From Salinivenus lutea (GTDB taxonomy: Bacteria; Bacteroidota; Rhodothermia; Rhodothermales; Salinibacteraceae), in the NCBI GenBank assembly GCA_002894685.1, contig NCRC01000010.1:1-64000 (forward strand): a DNA stretch of 64,000 nucleotides, given 5' to 3'. Every line of letters starts with the position of its first letter. The first letter of the stretch is position 1. The notes under the pieces are model-generated. The model had not been told where the DNA came from, did no database searches, and saw nothing but the letters and a program-made list of their open reading frames with translations. Position numbers and translations under genes: made by a program. This document shows positions 51,117-60,782 of the stretch, in pieces.

Positions 51117-51935
51117 TTACGTGTCGGAATCGCTCACGTCCTCGTTCTCGGCCTGCTCGCGCATCTCGGCGGCCTGCGCGCGAAATTCGTCGGCCCGGTC
51201 GGGCTGCTGTTCGGCCAGGGTGTCGTAGACGCGGGCGGCCTCGCCGTACTGCCCCTGTTGCTTGTAGATGCGGGCCAGCGTTTCGGAGACGAGGTCGTCG
51301 GCCTCATCGTCGTCCAGGTCGGGCTCGGGGGCCTCGGCGGCGTCTGGGTCGGGGTCGATGCGGGCCGATTCGAGCTCATCGATGAGGTGGTCGAGGTCGT
51401 CGTCCGGCGCCTCGTCCGACAGGTGCTCGACGCGTTCCTCCGGCGTGTCGGGGGCGCCGCCGAGTTCGGACGGGTCCGGCGGCCCGGAGAGGCCGGAGCG
51501 CGCCCCGCCCCGCCGGGCTTCCTCGTCGGCCCGCTGCCGCAGCTCGGCCAGGTCGTCCGGGGCGTCCGACGGGGCGTCCAGTGGCGTCTCGGGATCGGCT
51601 GCGTCGTCTGGGTCCGACAGCCCGAGATCCGACGCGTCCACCACGTCCAGGAGAAGGGGCACGTCCTCCGGCGGGTCGGCAGACTCCATTTTGCGGAGGA
51701 CGCGGGCCTTTCCTTCCTGGGCGACGGGGCTGTTGGGCAGCAGGGCCTGCGCCCGGGCCCAATGGGTAAGGGCGTCGGCCCACCGGTCCTCGGTTTCGTA
51801 GGCCCGAGCCAGCAGCACGTGGGCCGTCGGGTGCGCCGGAAGGGTGTCGACGGTCTCCTCTAGTGTGGAAATGGCCGCGTCGAGGTCGCGGCGCTGGAGG
51901 GCGTCGAGCGCGTCCTGAAGGTCGGGCGGAGCCAT
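51117..51935 (-). CDS. Acidic TPR protein
   Basis: 272 aa from ATG 51935 (MAPPDLQDALDALQ); the frame runs on upstream only as a shadow of the GT2 gene. N-terminal TPRs: AISTLEETVDTLPAHPTAHVLLARAYETEDRWADALTHW spans one and a half repeats. The middle ~110 residues are a Pro/Asp/Glu disordered linker. A further TPR (LARIYKQQGQYGEAARVYDTLAEQQPD) follows near the C-terminus. No signal peptide. Likely a protein-protein scaffold; partners unknown. Confidence 0.82.
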   Translation of the reverse strand: MAPPDLQDALDALQRRDLDAAISTLEETVDTLPAHPTAHVLLARAYETEDRWADALTHWARAQALLPNSPVAQEGKARVLRKMESADPPEDVPLLLDVVDASDLGLSDPDDAADPETPLDAPSDAPDDLAELRQRADEEARRGGARSGLSGPPDPSELGGAPDTPEERVEHLSDEAPDDDLDHLIDELESARIDPDPDAAEAPEPDLDDDEADDLVSETLARIYKQQGQYGEAARVYDTLAEQQPDRADEFRAQAAEMREQAENEDVSDSDT

Positions 51936-52006
51936 GGCGGAGACGAGACGGCGAGCAGGGCGAGCGGAAAAACTACGAGGCGCGGCGTTCGATTGAAAGG
52001 GCGGGG

Positions 52007-53524
<1,518 letters not shown>

Positions 53525-53623
53525 TCGCGTAGAGAGGGGAACGTTGAACGTTGCGGGGAGAAGGTGGAGGGTGAGGAGGGAGCGGTCCGCTTCTTGTCCT
53601 CCCGTGCTCCTACGATTCTGTGC

Positions 53624-55168
53624 CTACCGGTTGCGGCCGTACGATTCGTGGCTCGAGACCCAGTCGGACGACGAGATGGCGGCCCCCAGCGACAGCTCGC
53701 CGGCCAGAGCGGCCCCCGCCACAATCTCGGCGAACTTCTCGACTTTTCCTTTCCCGTAGCACCCCATGGCCTCCAGGCACTCGCGCTGGGTGGGCAGGCC
53801 GGTGCCCCCGCCGTAGGTGGCCACGATGAGGGACGGGATGGTGAGTGAGATGTGCAGGTCGCCGTCGTCGGACAGCTCCGTGTAGAGCACGCCGGCCGAC
53901 GACTCGGCCACGTTGGCCACGTCCTGCCCGGTGGCGATGAACATGGCCGTGATCGCGTTCGGGGAGTGCGCACCGTTGTTGTTCGCGCCGGAGAGGAAGG
54001 CGCCCACGGTCGACACGTTCCAGTGGTAGTGCAGGCTCTCGGGCTCCACCCGCATGTGCTGGATCAGCACGTCGCGGTCGATGGTGGCCTCGGCGGTGAC
54101 CCGCTTGCCGCGCGTCTTCATCACATTCACCTGCGAGGCCTTCTTGTCGGTCGCAAAGTTCGACTCCAGGTAGAAGTGCTGGATGGGCTCCGGGTACTGG
54201 TCCATGATCCAGCCGCAGGCGGCAAAGGTGGCGCGCCCCACCATGTTTTGCCCCGCCGCGTCCCCCGTCTCGTAGTTGAAGCGCAGGTACGCAAACTTAT
54301 TCGACTGGTACTGGTCGATGTAGAGCATCTTGGCGACGCTGGAGGTCGCCTCGGCTTCCTCGCGGATTGCGTTGGTGTGCGCGTCCACCCAGTGCGTGAA
54401 GTCGCGGGCCTCGCGGGCGTCGCGGAAGACGAAAACCGGCGCGCGCTGCATGCAGTCGTTCACGATGGTCGACTTCACGCCGCCGCTCAGGTTGCACGCC
54501 TTGATGCCCCGGTTGTAAGAGGCCACGAGCGTGCCCTCGGACGTGGCGAGGGGAATGAGGAAATCGTCCTGCGCGTGCTCGCCGTTCACCGTGAGCGGCC
54601 CGGCAAAGCCGAGGGGGATCTGGGCGACGCCGGTGAAGTTCTCGACGTTGCCCTTCGTGGTGTGGGGGTCGAAGGAGTAGCGCGAGGTGTGGTCGAGCTC
54701 GGCCCCGCTGTACTCCTCCACGAACTGCCGGCGCTCGTCGATGATGGCGTCGCTGTAGTCGTCGTCCTTGTCGCGCGGGATGCGGGGAATCTCGTCGTCC
54801 GGCTCCGAGATCGAGTCCTCGACCGCAAAGCTGAGCTCGCCGAACGGCTGGGCGCGAAAGGTCAGCGCGATCTGGTGCTTGCCGGCGTCCAGGGGCGGGC
54901 GCCGGACGCGCAGGTGCAGCGTGCGCTTCAGCGGAAAGTCGAGGGTGGTGTCGCCGCCCAGCGTGTCGGCCGCGTACGTGTCGCCGTCCCCCATAAACAA
55001 GTGAATGCGCCCGCGGGGGACGGACTCGCCGTCGATTGTCACGTCGAGCAGCTCCGTAAGCGTCGCGTCCTTGAGTCGGTTTTTGAGGGCAAACTCGACG
55101 CCCCGGTCGGTATTCTCGAGGCTGCCAAAGGTGTAGAGTTGCTTCAGCAGGGCGCTGGGGATGAACAT
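53624..55168 (-). CDS. HMG-CoA reductase with N-terminal beta domain
   Basis: 514 aa. Residues ~1-115 form a strand-rich domain (FIPSALLKQLYTFGSLENTD, VRRPPLDAGKHQIALTFRAQ) absent from standard enzymes. The catalytic part follows: GNVENFTGVAQIPLGFAGPL, the ATSEGTLVASYNRG block with the catalytic Glu, GDAAGQNMVGRAT for cofactor binding, ATDKKASQVN with the catalytic Lys, and GGGTGLPTQRECLEAMG near the end. This makes mevalonate from HMG-CoA with NADPH. Class I-like by motif spacing. The flanks hold no other mevalonate gene. The repeat array lies upstream. Confidence 0.88.
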   Translation of the reverse strand: MFIPSALLKQLYTFGSLENTDRGVEFALKNRLKDATLTELLDVTIDGESVPRGRIHLFMGDGDTYAADTLGGDTTLDFPLKRTLHLRVRRPPLDAGKHQIALTFRAQPFGELSFAVEDSISEPDDEIPRIPRDKDDDYSDAIIDERRQFVEEYSGAELDHTSRYSFDPHTTKGNVENFTGVAQIPLGFAGPLTVNGEHAQDDFLIPLATSEGTLVASYNRGIKACNLSGGVKSTIVNDCMQRAPVFVFRDAREARDFTHWVDAHTNAIREEAEATSSVAKMLYIDQYQSNKFAYLRFNYETGDAAGQNMVGRATFAACGWIMDQYPEPIQHFYLESNFATDKKASQVNVMKTRGKRVTAEATIDRDVLIQHMRVEPESLHYHWNVSTVGAFLSGANNNGAHSPNAITAMFIATGQDVANVAESSAGVLYTELSDDGDLHISLTIPSLIVATYGGGTGLPTQRECLEAMGCYGKGKVEKFAEIVAGAALAGELSLGAAISSSDWVSSHESYGRNR

Positions 55169-55491
55169 GAACGGCGGGGACCTGGAAAGAGAGGCGCGAG
55201 CGGGAGTAGCGGCTCAACGCGGAGGGCCCCGGTGGGTTCAGGTGGAGCTCTTGGGCGCGCCCCGTTCGGGATGGGCACTGTCGTAAGGGAGGGGGCACAC
55301 CGGATGATCCTCCCCACACGTCATCCCGGGCGGAGCGCTGTGACCGAAGGGAGCGCGTCCTCCTGGAGGGGCGAATCCGATGAATAATGAAGAATCGGGC
55401 CCCATCCGGCGATTGAAAAGGACCGGCGGGGGCCCGGCGTCCGAAACGCACTTGCAATGTGCCAGCGCGCGCTCGATGCAATCGGCGGGAT

Positions 55492-55767
55492 GGATCCCGG
55501 CTCGGCCCTCGCGACGGAGGTCGCTCGGTTGGTCGGGATGACACATGCTTGTGGTCGGGCGGGACCGGCGGTGTCGTGGAGGAAGAGGCAAGCTCATTCC
55601 AAATACACTTACATGTCATCCCGGACGGAGCGACGCGAACATCCGGAAACGAGTATAGCGAGTTCACGCCAGTAATCTATCTTCGCGGTCAAGGGAGGCA
55701 CGGCACATTCTGCGACCTCTCCCATTGCCAGCTATTTTCAATGTAACGTTGACCCGGGCGTTGTGAT
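55492..55767. repeat. Repeat unit 1 (linker B)
   Basis: P1 in its 'CCTCGCGACG' loop variant (55492-55542), spacer, P2 at 55616-55648 ending ATCCGGAAAC rather than ATCCGGGATC, then linker B to 55767. Confidence 0.85.
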
Positions 55768-56014
55768 GGATCCCGGCTCGGCGGTCGGTCCGCAGTCCCT
55801 CCCTTGGCCGGGATGACGAGTGCTGGGGCCAGGCGGGACCGGCGGTGTCGTGAAGAATGAGGCGGCCCATTCCGAATACACTTACACGTCATCCCGGACG
55901 GAGCGACGCGGAGATCCGGGATCTATTCAGTGGATGAAGGAACCGAGCCGTCATTCGATCGCCATAAAGCCCCGGCAGCCACCGGCGGCGTGGGCCTAGC
56001 CTCGGCGGGAGGAT
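55768..56014. repeat. Repeat unit 2 (linker A)
   Basis: P1 in its 'GGTCGGTCCGC' loop variant (55768-55817), spacer, P2 (55889-55922), linker A (ending GGCGGGAGGAT). Confidence 0.85.
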
Positions 56015-56271
56015 GGATCCCGGCGCGGCGGTCGGTCCGCGGTCCCTCCCTTGGCCGGGATGACGAGTGCTGGGGGGCGGGCGGGAGCGGCGGTGTCGTG
56101 AAGGAAGAGGTAAGCCCATTCTGGACACACTTACACGTCATCCCGGACGACGTGAACGGAGTGAACGGAGATCCGGGATCTATTCAGTGGATGAAGGAAC
56201 CGAGCCGTCATTCGATTGCCATAAAGCCCCGGCAGCCACCGACGGCGTGGGCCTAGCCTCGGCGGGAGGAT
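56015..56271. repeat. Repeat unit 3 (linker A)
   Basis: As unit 2, but the P2 loop is ~10 bp longer, with an internal duplication: GTGAACGGA occurs twice at 56152-56169. Confidence 0.85.
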
Positions 56272-56545
56272 GGATCCCGGCGCGGCGGTCGGTCCGCGGT
56301 CCCTTCCTTGGCCGGGATGACAGGTGCTTGTGGCCAGGCGGGACCAGCGGTGTCGTGGAGGAAGAGGCGGGCCCATTCCGAATCCACTCACACGTCATTC
56401 CCGGACAGAGCGAAGCGGAGATCCGGAAATGAGCGGAGCGAGTTCACGCCAGTAATCTATCTCGCGGTCAAGGGAGGCACGGTACATTTTGCGGCCTCCC
56501 CCATCGCCAACTATTTCCAATGTGACGCTGACCTGGCGTTGTGAT
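56272..56545. repeat. Repeat unit 4 (linker B)
   Basis: P1 (56272-56321), spacer, P2 (56394-56428), linker B. Linker B here and in unit 1 share TTCACGCCAGTAATCTATCT and the GATGGATCCCGGCTCGGC junction. Confidence 0.85.
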
Positions 56546-56760
56546 GGATCCCGGCTCGGCAGTCGGTCCGCGGTCCTTCCCTTGCCCGGGAGGACACGTG
56601 CCAGGGTCGACTGGAGTCGGCACGGTCGGACGGAGGGGCAGCGTATTCCGATCACACCAACACGTCCTCCCGAACGGGGGGAGCCGTACAAACGAAGATC
56701 CGGATCTATTTGGCGGGTCAAAAATCTACACTTATAGATGACCCCAGACCATTCCGCGCC

Positions 56761-57081
56761 ATGGCCACTCGCGGCTACGTCTACATTCTCACCAACAAGC
56801 CGAACGGCACGCTGTACGTCGGCGTCACCAGCGATCCCATCGAGCGGATCCGTCGTCACAAGGAGGGAGGAGGCTCCCGGTTTGCGGCACGATACAACCT
56901 CACGCGGCTGGTGCACATCGAAGAACACGACACGATGCCCGTGGCCCTCCGCCGAGAAAAGCGGCTCAAACGCTGGCGTCGGGCGTGGAAGCTGTCGCTG
57001 ATTCGGGACCACAATCCGACGTGGGAGGACCGCTACGAGGAGATCTGTCGTCTCCTCGCCGGCGGTGGGCGGCTTCCCTGA
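56761..57081 (+). CDS. GIY-YIG endonuclease, small single-domain (YhbQ/UPF0213-like)
   Basis: 106 aa from ATG 56761 (MATRGYVYILTNKPNG); an in-frame extension to 56710 has no features. Catalytic elements: GYVYILTNKPNGTLYVGVT (the two Tyr of GIY-YIG), the Arg in DPIERIRRHK, and the metal-binding Glu in LRREKRLKRWRRAWK. Length is that of the stand-alone UPF0213 type, which lacks a DNA-binding domain. It sits inside one unit of the palindromic repeat array, flanked by the same end sequences as the gene-less units. A role in moving or maintaining the repeats is inferred from that. DNA cleavage is the family activity, but the target is unknown. Confidence 0.92.
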   Translation: MATRGYVYILTNKPNGTLYVGVTSDPIERIRRHKEGGGSRFAARYNLTRLVHIEEHDTMPVALRREKRLKRWRRAWKLSLIRDHNPTWEDRYEEICRLLAGGGRLP

Positions 57082-57237
57082 GGGGCGGCCTTGCGGGGCC
57101 TCTTCCGTGTCGTTCGGGCGGGTGGACAGATCCGGGCACGGGGCTCCTGGCGACCGGACGGGGGGACGGGCGCTGATCGCCGACCGCAACCAGCACCGCC
57201 GTACAGATGAAGTAGCGGGCATTGAACACATCTGCAG
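57082..57237. other. Intergenic part of long repeat unit
   Basis: 156 bp after the GIY-YIG stop with no gene or match to linkers A or B; unique to the long unit. Confidence 0.4.
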
Positions 57238-57257
57238 CTCATCCCGGGCGGGAGGAT

Positions 57258-57507
57258 GGATCCCGGCGCGGCCCTCGCGACGGGCGTCGCTCGGTTGGCC
57301 GGGATGACACGTGCTTGTGGTCGGGCGGGACCGGCGGTGTCGTGGAGGAAGAGGCAAGCTCATTCCAAATACACTTACATGTCATCCCGGACGGAGCGAC
57401 GCGGAGATCCGGGATCTATTCAGTGGATGAAGGAGCCGAGCCGTTATTCGACTGCCAGAAAGCCTCGGCAGCCACCGACGGCGTGGGCCTAGCCTCGGCG
57501 GGAGGAT
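57258..57507. repeat. Repeat unit 6 (linker A)
   Basis: P1 in the 'CCTCGCGACG' loop variant, like unit 1, then spacer, P2 (57381-57416) and linker A. The spacer, GTGCTTGTGGTCGGGCGGGA, is nearly identical to that of unit 1, so units 1 and 6 are closest relatives across the nuclease gene. Confidence 0.85.
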
Positions 57508-57600
57508 GGATCCCGGCGCGGCGGTCGGTCCGCGGTCCCTCCCTTGGCCGGGATGACACGTGCTGGGGGCGGGCGGGACCGGCGGTGTCGTGGAGGACGA
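57508..57600. repeat. Repeat unit 7, truncated
   Basis: P1 (57508-57557) and about 40 bp of spacer. It ends where the 3' end of the ArsA-HSP20 gene begins (stop at 57618). Confidence 0.8.
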
Positions 57601-57617
57601 GACCTCCCCGCATGAGC

Positions 57618-58841
57618 CTATTGTGCCGCCCCTCCGTCCAGGGCGAAACGGACCCGGAGCCAGCCGTCGCGCAGGGCGTGCTCGGTGAGCGTGTAGTAGC
57701 TGAGGAAGTTGGGGAGCAGGTAGTTGCGGCGCTGGTTGGCCACCTGCACCACCAGCTGGTCGCCGGCCTGGCGCACGGACACCTCTTCGTCCTCGATGAA
57801 GGGCAGGCGCAGATGGAGCACGTAGTTGTCGCCGTCCTCCTCCACCTTGAAGGTCGGCTCGTCGTAGAGCACGGCTGTCGGGTCGTCATCCGGGTACATT
57901 GCGTCGGCGACGCGGCTGAGGCGCTCGGCGCCAAAGACCTCTTCGCCCATGTGCGGCACGCGCAGGATGGGGAGCGGCCCGAAGCTGTGTTCGATCTCCT
58001 GCAGGTATTCGCGCTGAGACCGCACGTACCCCTCGAAGAACGAGTTTTCGGGCACCTGCTCCTCCGGCAGCACACGGTTTACCACCACGCTGTCCACCGC
58101 GTAGCCGTAGAGTTGCAGGTACGTGTAGGCCCGCCGCGCCTCCTCGATCACCATCTTCTCAGGGTTCATCACGAGGCGGATCGAGGTCGTCTCGGGCGTG
58201 GCGAGCACGTCGCGGATGCGCTCCAGCTTCTCGAAGATGACCTCCAGCTCCTCGTACCCCTTGTCCAGCGGAATGCCGGTCGTTTTGCGCACGCCGAACC
58301 CGAGCGACTTCACGGCCAGCTTCTGGAAGGGAAAGGCCTTGGCCAGCCACCACTGCGTGACCTGCGGGAGGGTGAGGAGCGTGAGCGTCTCGCCGGTGGG
58401 GGCACTGTCGACCACGATGCAGTCGTAGTCCTCTTCGCGGAGGGCCTGCTCCAGCCACAGCAGCACCGAGCCCTCGTTCATGCCGGGCAGGGCGGCCATC
58501 TCCTCCGCCGCGATCTGGTCGACCCCCTGCCAGCGGAAGACGGTGAGCATGAGCTCGCGCATGTTGCCCCAGTACTTCTTCATCGAGTAGTAGAGGTCGA
58601 CCTCCTGCGCAAACAGGTTTTTCTCGACCTCTTCGGCCTCGGGGCCCAGGTCCTGGTCGAGCGCGTCGGCGAGGCTGTGGGCGGGGTCCGAGGACAGGAT
58701 GAGTGTTTTTTTGCCTTGCCGCGCGGCCCGCTGGGCGGTGGCGGCGGCGCAGGTGGTTTTGCCCACGCCCCCCTTGCCGGTAAAGAGCAGGATGCGCGTG
58801 CCGAACGTCGGGGTTGACTCGTCGTCGGTAGGAAACAGCAT
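57618..58841 (-). CDS. ArsA/Get3-family ATPase with C-terminal HSP20-like domain
   Basis: 407 aa. One ATPase domain: P-loop FTGKGGVGKTTCA at 20-32, SSDPAHSLADALDQ (switch I), VDSAPTGETLTLL (switch II). It lacks the second half and the Cys triad of the arsenic ArsA at 23006, so it is not an arsenite pump ATPase. Residues ~315-407 (FKVEEDGDNYVLHLRLPFI, VRQAGDQLVVQV) look like an alpha-crystallin/HSP20 sandwich. The combination is known from Chlorobi and other bacteria; function is unclear, perhaps hydrophobic-segment targeting or chaperoning. Confidence 0.9.
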   Translation of the reverse strand: MLFPTDDESTPTFGTRILLFTGKGGVGKTTCAAATAQRAARQGKKTLILSSDPAHSLADALDQDLGPEAEEVEKNLFAQEVDLYYSMKKYWGNMRELMLTVFRWQGVDQIAAEEMAALPGMNEGSVLLWLEQALREEDYDCIVVDSAPTGETLTLLTLPQVTQWWLAKAFPFQKLAVKSLGFGVRKTTGIPLDKGYEELEVIFEKLERIRDVLATPETTSIRLVMNPEKMVIEEARRAYTYLQLYGYAVDSVVVNRVLPEEQVPENSFFEGYVRSQREYLQEIEHSFGPLPILRVPHMGEEVFGAERLSRVADAMYPDDDPTAVLYDEPTFKVEEDGDNYVLHLRLPFIEDEEVSVRQAGDQLVVQVANQRRNYLLPNFLSYYTLTEHALRDGWLRVRFALDGGAAQ

Positions 58842-58941
58842 CGGGCGGGAGAGGAGGCCGCGAGAAGAACGGAGGGGACGGCTACACGCCCGAGCGCCGG
58901 AGAGTGTCCGTGGGGCGAACGGGGCGGAGAGGCCTTGGGCG

Positions 58942-60237
58942 TTACGCCCAGTCCTCGGGCAGCACCTCCACCAGCTTGTGGGAGCCGATGAGGAGCAGCA
59001 CGTCCTCGGGGGCGGCGGTGCGAACGAAGGCGTCGAGCGCCTCGGCCAACGGGTGCGGCGGGCGGGTGGTGACGCCCTGCGCGCGACACCGCTCGGCGAT
59101 CTCGTCGGGCGGAAGGGCCCGGTCCGTGTCGATGGGGATGGGCGTGACCACGGCGCCGCAGTCGGCCAGCATCCGGGCCGTATCGTCGAGGCCCTTGCCG
59201 CGGACGGCGTTCAGGCAGACGTAGAGCGTGCCGCCCCGCTCGGCCACCGCGGGCGCCACGGTGTCGAGCGTCGCCCGGATGCCGGGCGGGTTGTGGGCCA
59301 CGTCGACGATTACGAGTGGGTCCTGTCGGAGCACCTCCAGCCGGCCCCGAAAGCCGGTGTGGGCCCGCACGTCGCGGAGGCCGTCGTAGGCGGGCTGGGG
59401 GGAGTCTTCAAAATGGGGGAGCACCAGCTCGGCGGCGCGCAGGGCGAGGGCGGCGTTCCCCTGCTGGTGGCGACCCGGGAGCGACACGGGGAGGCTGTCG
59501 TAGCGGCGGAGGGGCGTCTCGACGTCGATCACGCTGCCGGTGAGGTCGGCCTGTCGGGCCTCCCACGTGACCTCGTCCCGAAGCTCGTGGAGAGGGGCGC
59601 CCACCTCGTCGGCAACGGCTGCGACGGCGGTGCGGGCCTCCTCCTGCGTGACGGCGGAGAGGGCGGGCGTATCGGGTTTGAAGATGCCCGCCTTCTCGCG
59701 GGCGATGGCGCCCAGCGTGTCGCCCAGGATGTCGGTGTGGTCGAGGTCGATGTTCGTGATGACGGACAGGGCGGGGCGCAGGACGTTGGTCCCGTCGAGC
59801 CGCCCGCCGAGGCCCACCTCGACGACCGCCAGGTCCACATTTTGCTCGGCGAAGTAGCGGAAGGTGAGCGCCACGGTGAGCTCGAAAAAGCTGGGCTCGA
59901 TCCGGTCGATGTCGGCCCGGTGGGCGTCGATCGTGTCGGCGAGCCAGTCGGTGGGGGCGGGCACGCCGTTGATCCGCATCCGCTGCGTGACGTGGGTGAG
60001 GTGGGGCGAGGTGTGGAGCCCGGTGCGGAGGCCCGCCGCGGCGGCGATGGCGGCGATCATGGACGAGACGGACCCCTTCCCGTTCGTCCCGGCCACGTGC
60101 ACGGCCCGGAGCGCCTCGTGCGGGCGGTCCATGGCGTCCATGAGCGCCTCCATGCGGCCCAGGCCCGGCGTGGCCGCGTCCGCCGTGTTGGCGTACTGGG
60201 GCATCGACAGCAAGTACTCGAGGGCGTCGCGGGGCAT
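58942..60237 (-). CDS. folC: Folylpolyglutamate/dihydrofolate synthase
   Basis: 431 aa from ATG 60237 (MPRDALEYLLSMPQYAN). Mur-ligase family: VAGTNGKGSVSSM (P-loop at 50-57), TSPHLTHVTQRMRING, VVEVGLGGRLDGTNV, ITNIDLDHTDILGDT, IAREKAGIFKP and VDVAHNPPG. It adds glutamate to folates and may also make dihydrofolate. 14 bp after the tsaE stop, same strand. Confidence 0.95.
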   Translation of the reverse strand: MPRDALEYLLSMPQYANTADAATPGLGRMEALMDAMDRPHEALRAVHVAGTNGKGSVSSMIAAIAAAAGLRTGLHTSPHLTHVTQRMRINGVPAPTDWLADTIDAHRADIDRIEPSFFELTVALTFRYFAEQNVDLAVVEVGLGGRLDGTNVLRPALSVITNIDLDHTDILGDTLGAIAREKAGIFKPDTPALSAVTQEEARTAVAAVADEVGAPLHELRDEVTWEARQADLTGSVIDVETPLRRYDSLPVSLPGRHQQGNAALALRAAELVLPHFEDSPQPAYDGLRDVRAHTGFRGRLEVLRQDPLVIVDVAHNPPGIRATLDTVAPAVAERGGTLYVCLNAVRGKGLDDTARMLADCGAVVTPIPIDTDRALPPDEIAERCRAQGVTTRPPHPLAEALDAFVRTAAPEDVLLLIGSHKLVEVLPEDWA

Positions 60238-60251
60238 CGGGGCGGGGCAGG

Positions 60252-60734
60252 CTAGGACGCGTCGTCGGAGCGGAGGGTGAGGCGGCGTCGCTGGGGGGCG
60301 ACGTGGGTGAGGTGCAGGCGGAGGGTCTCCGGGGGCAGGAGGGACTCGACCCGATCGGCCCACTCGATGACCGTGAGGCCGGGGCCGTGCACGTACTCCT
60401 CGAAGCCCAGCTCCACGAACTCGTCGGGGGTCTGCACGCGGTAGGCGTCGAAGTGATGGAGGGGACGGTCGCCGTCGTCGTACGTGTGCAGGATGGTGAA
60501 CGTAGGGCTTCGCACGGCGGTGGCGTCCAGGCCGAGGCCCTTCGCGATGCCTTTCACGAGGTGGGTTTTGCCGGTCCCCAGGTCGCCGTACAGGGCCACG
60601 ACGGCGCCAGGCCCCAGCCGCTCGGCCAACCGCGCGCCCAGTGCCGTCGTCTTATCCACCGAATCGGTGGTGGCGGGGAAGAGCGCCTGGGCGCTGGAAT
60701 GTTGAGGGGGAGGACGTTGAACGTCGTCTGACAT
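60252..60734 (-). CDS. tsaE: tRNA t6A-modification ATPase TsaE
   Basis: 160 aa from ATG 60734 (MSDDVQRPPPQHSS). P-loop LYGDLGTGKTHLVKGIAKGL (G50-T57), SPTFTILHTY, LHHFDAYR and IEWADRVESLLP, the TsaE signatures. It works with TsaB and TsaD to make threonylcarbamoyl-A37 in tRNAs; those genes are not here. The N-terminal ~20 residues are a variable extension. 48 bp downstream of porX and 14 bp before folC. Confidence 0.94.
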   Translation of the reverse strand: MSDDVQRPPPQHSSAQALFPATTDSVDKTTALGARLAERLGPGAVVALYGDLGTGKTHLVKGIAKGLGLDATAVRSPTFTILHTYDDGDRPLHHFDAYRVQTPDEFVELGFEEYVHGPGLTVIEWADRVESLLPPETLRLHLTHVAPQRRRLTLRSDDAS

Positions 60735-60782
60735 GGTGCGTCTGGGCTGGAATGAGGCACCCCCAAGTCGCCCGCCCACGGG

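Larger units (their letters stand above)
56546..57257. repeat. Repeat unit 5, long form carrying the GIY-YIG gene
   Basis: A diverged P1 (56546-56596), a diverged spacer and a P2-like block (about 56661-56707). The GIY-YIG gene and flanks replace linker A/B. It closes at 57238-57257 with CTCATCCCGGGCGGGAGGAT, which joins a P2 start to the linker-A end. Possibly the full-length form from which shorter units derive. Confidence 0.7.
55317..57600. repeat. Array of long interspersed palindromic repeats with embedded GIY-YIG gene
   Basis: The region is built from four kinds of block in fixed order. P1 is ~50 bp, ATCCCGGC...GGCCGGGAT, starting at 55492, 55768, 56015, 56272, 56546, 57258 and 57508. 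L is a ~72-bp spacer with CGGTGTCGTG. P2 is ~33-42 bp, TCATCCCGGA...TCCGGGAT, at about 55616, 55889, 56138, 56394, 56661 and 57381. Then comes linker A (~92 bp) or B (~125 bp). P1-to-P1 distances are 276, 247, 257, 274, 712 and 250. The 712 unit holds the GIY-YIG gene. A partial P2 lies at 55315-55370. The last unit stops at the ArsA-HSP20 gene end. All units have the same orientation. The remaining DNA (55169-55316, 55371-55491) shows no gene. Confidence 0.9.

Noticed and set aside
55664-56432. Several 70-120-aa frames with repeated peptides
   Set aside because: They are translations of the palindromic repeats in both directions, differing only where the repeats differ.
55317-57600. CRISPR array
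   Set aside because: Repeat units are ~250 bp with long conserved linkers, not short repeats with unique spacers, and no cas genes are near.
57618-58841. Second arsenic-resistance ArsA
   Set aside because: It has one ATPase half, no Cys triad and an HSP20-like tail, and no ars genes adjoin.
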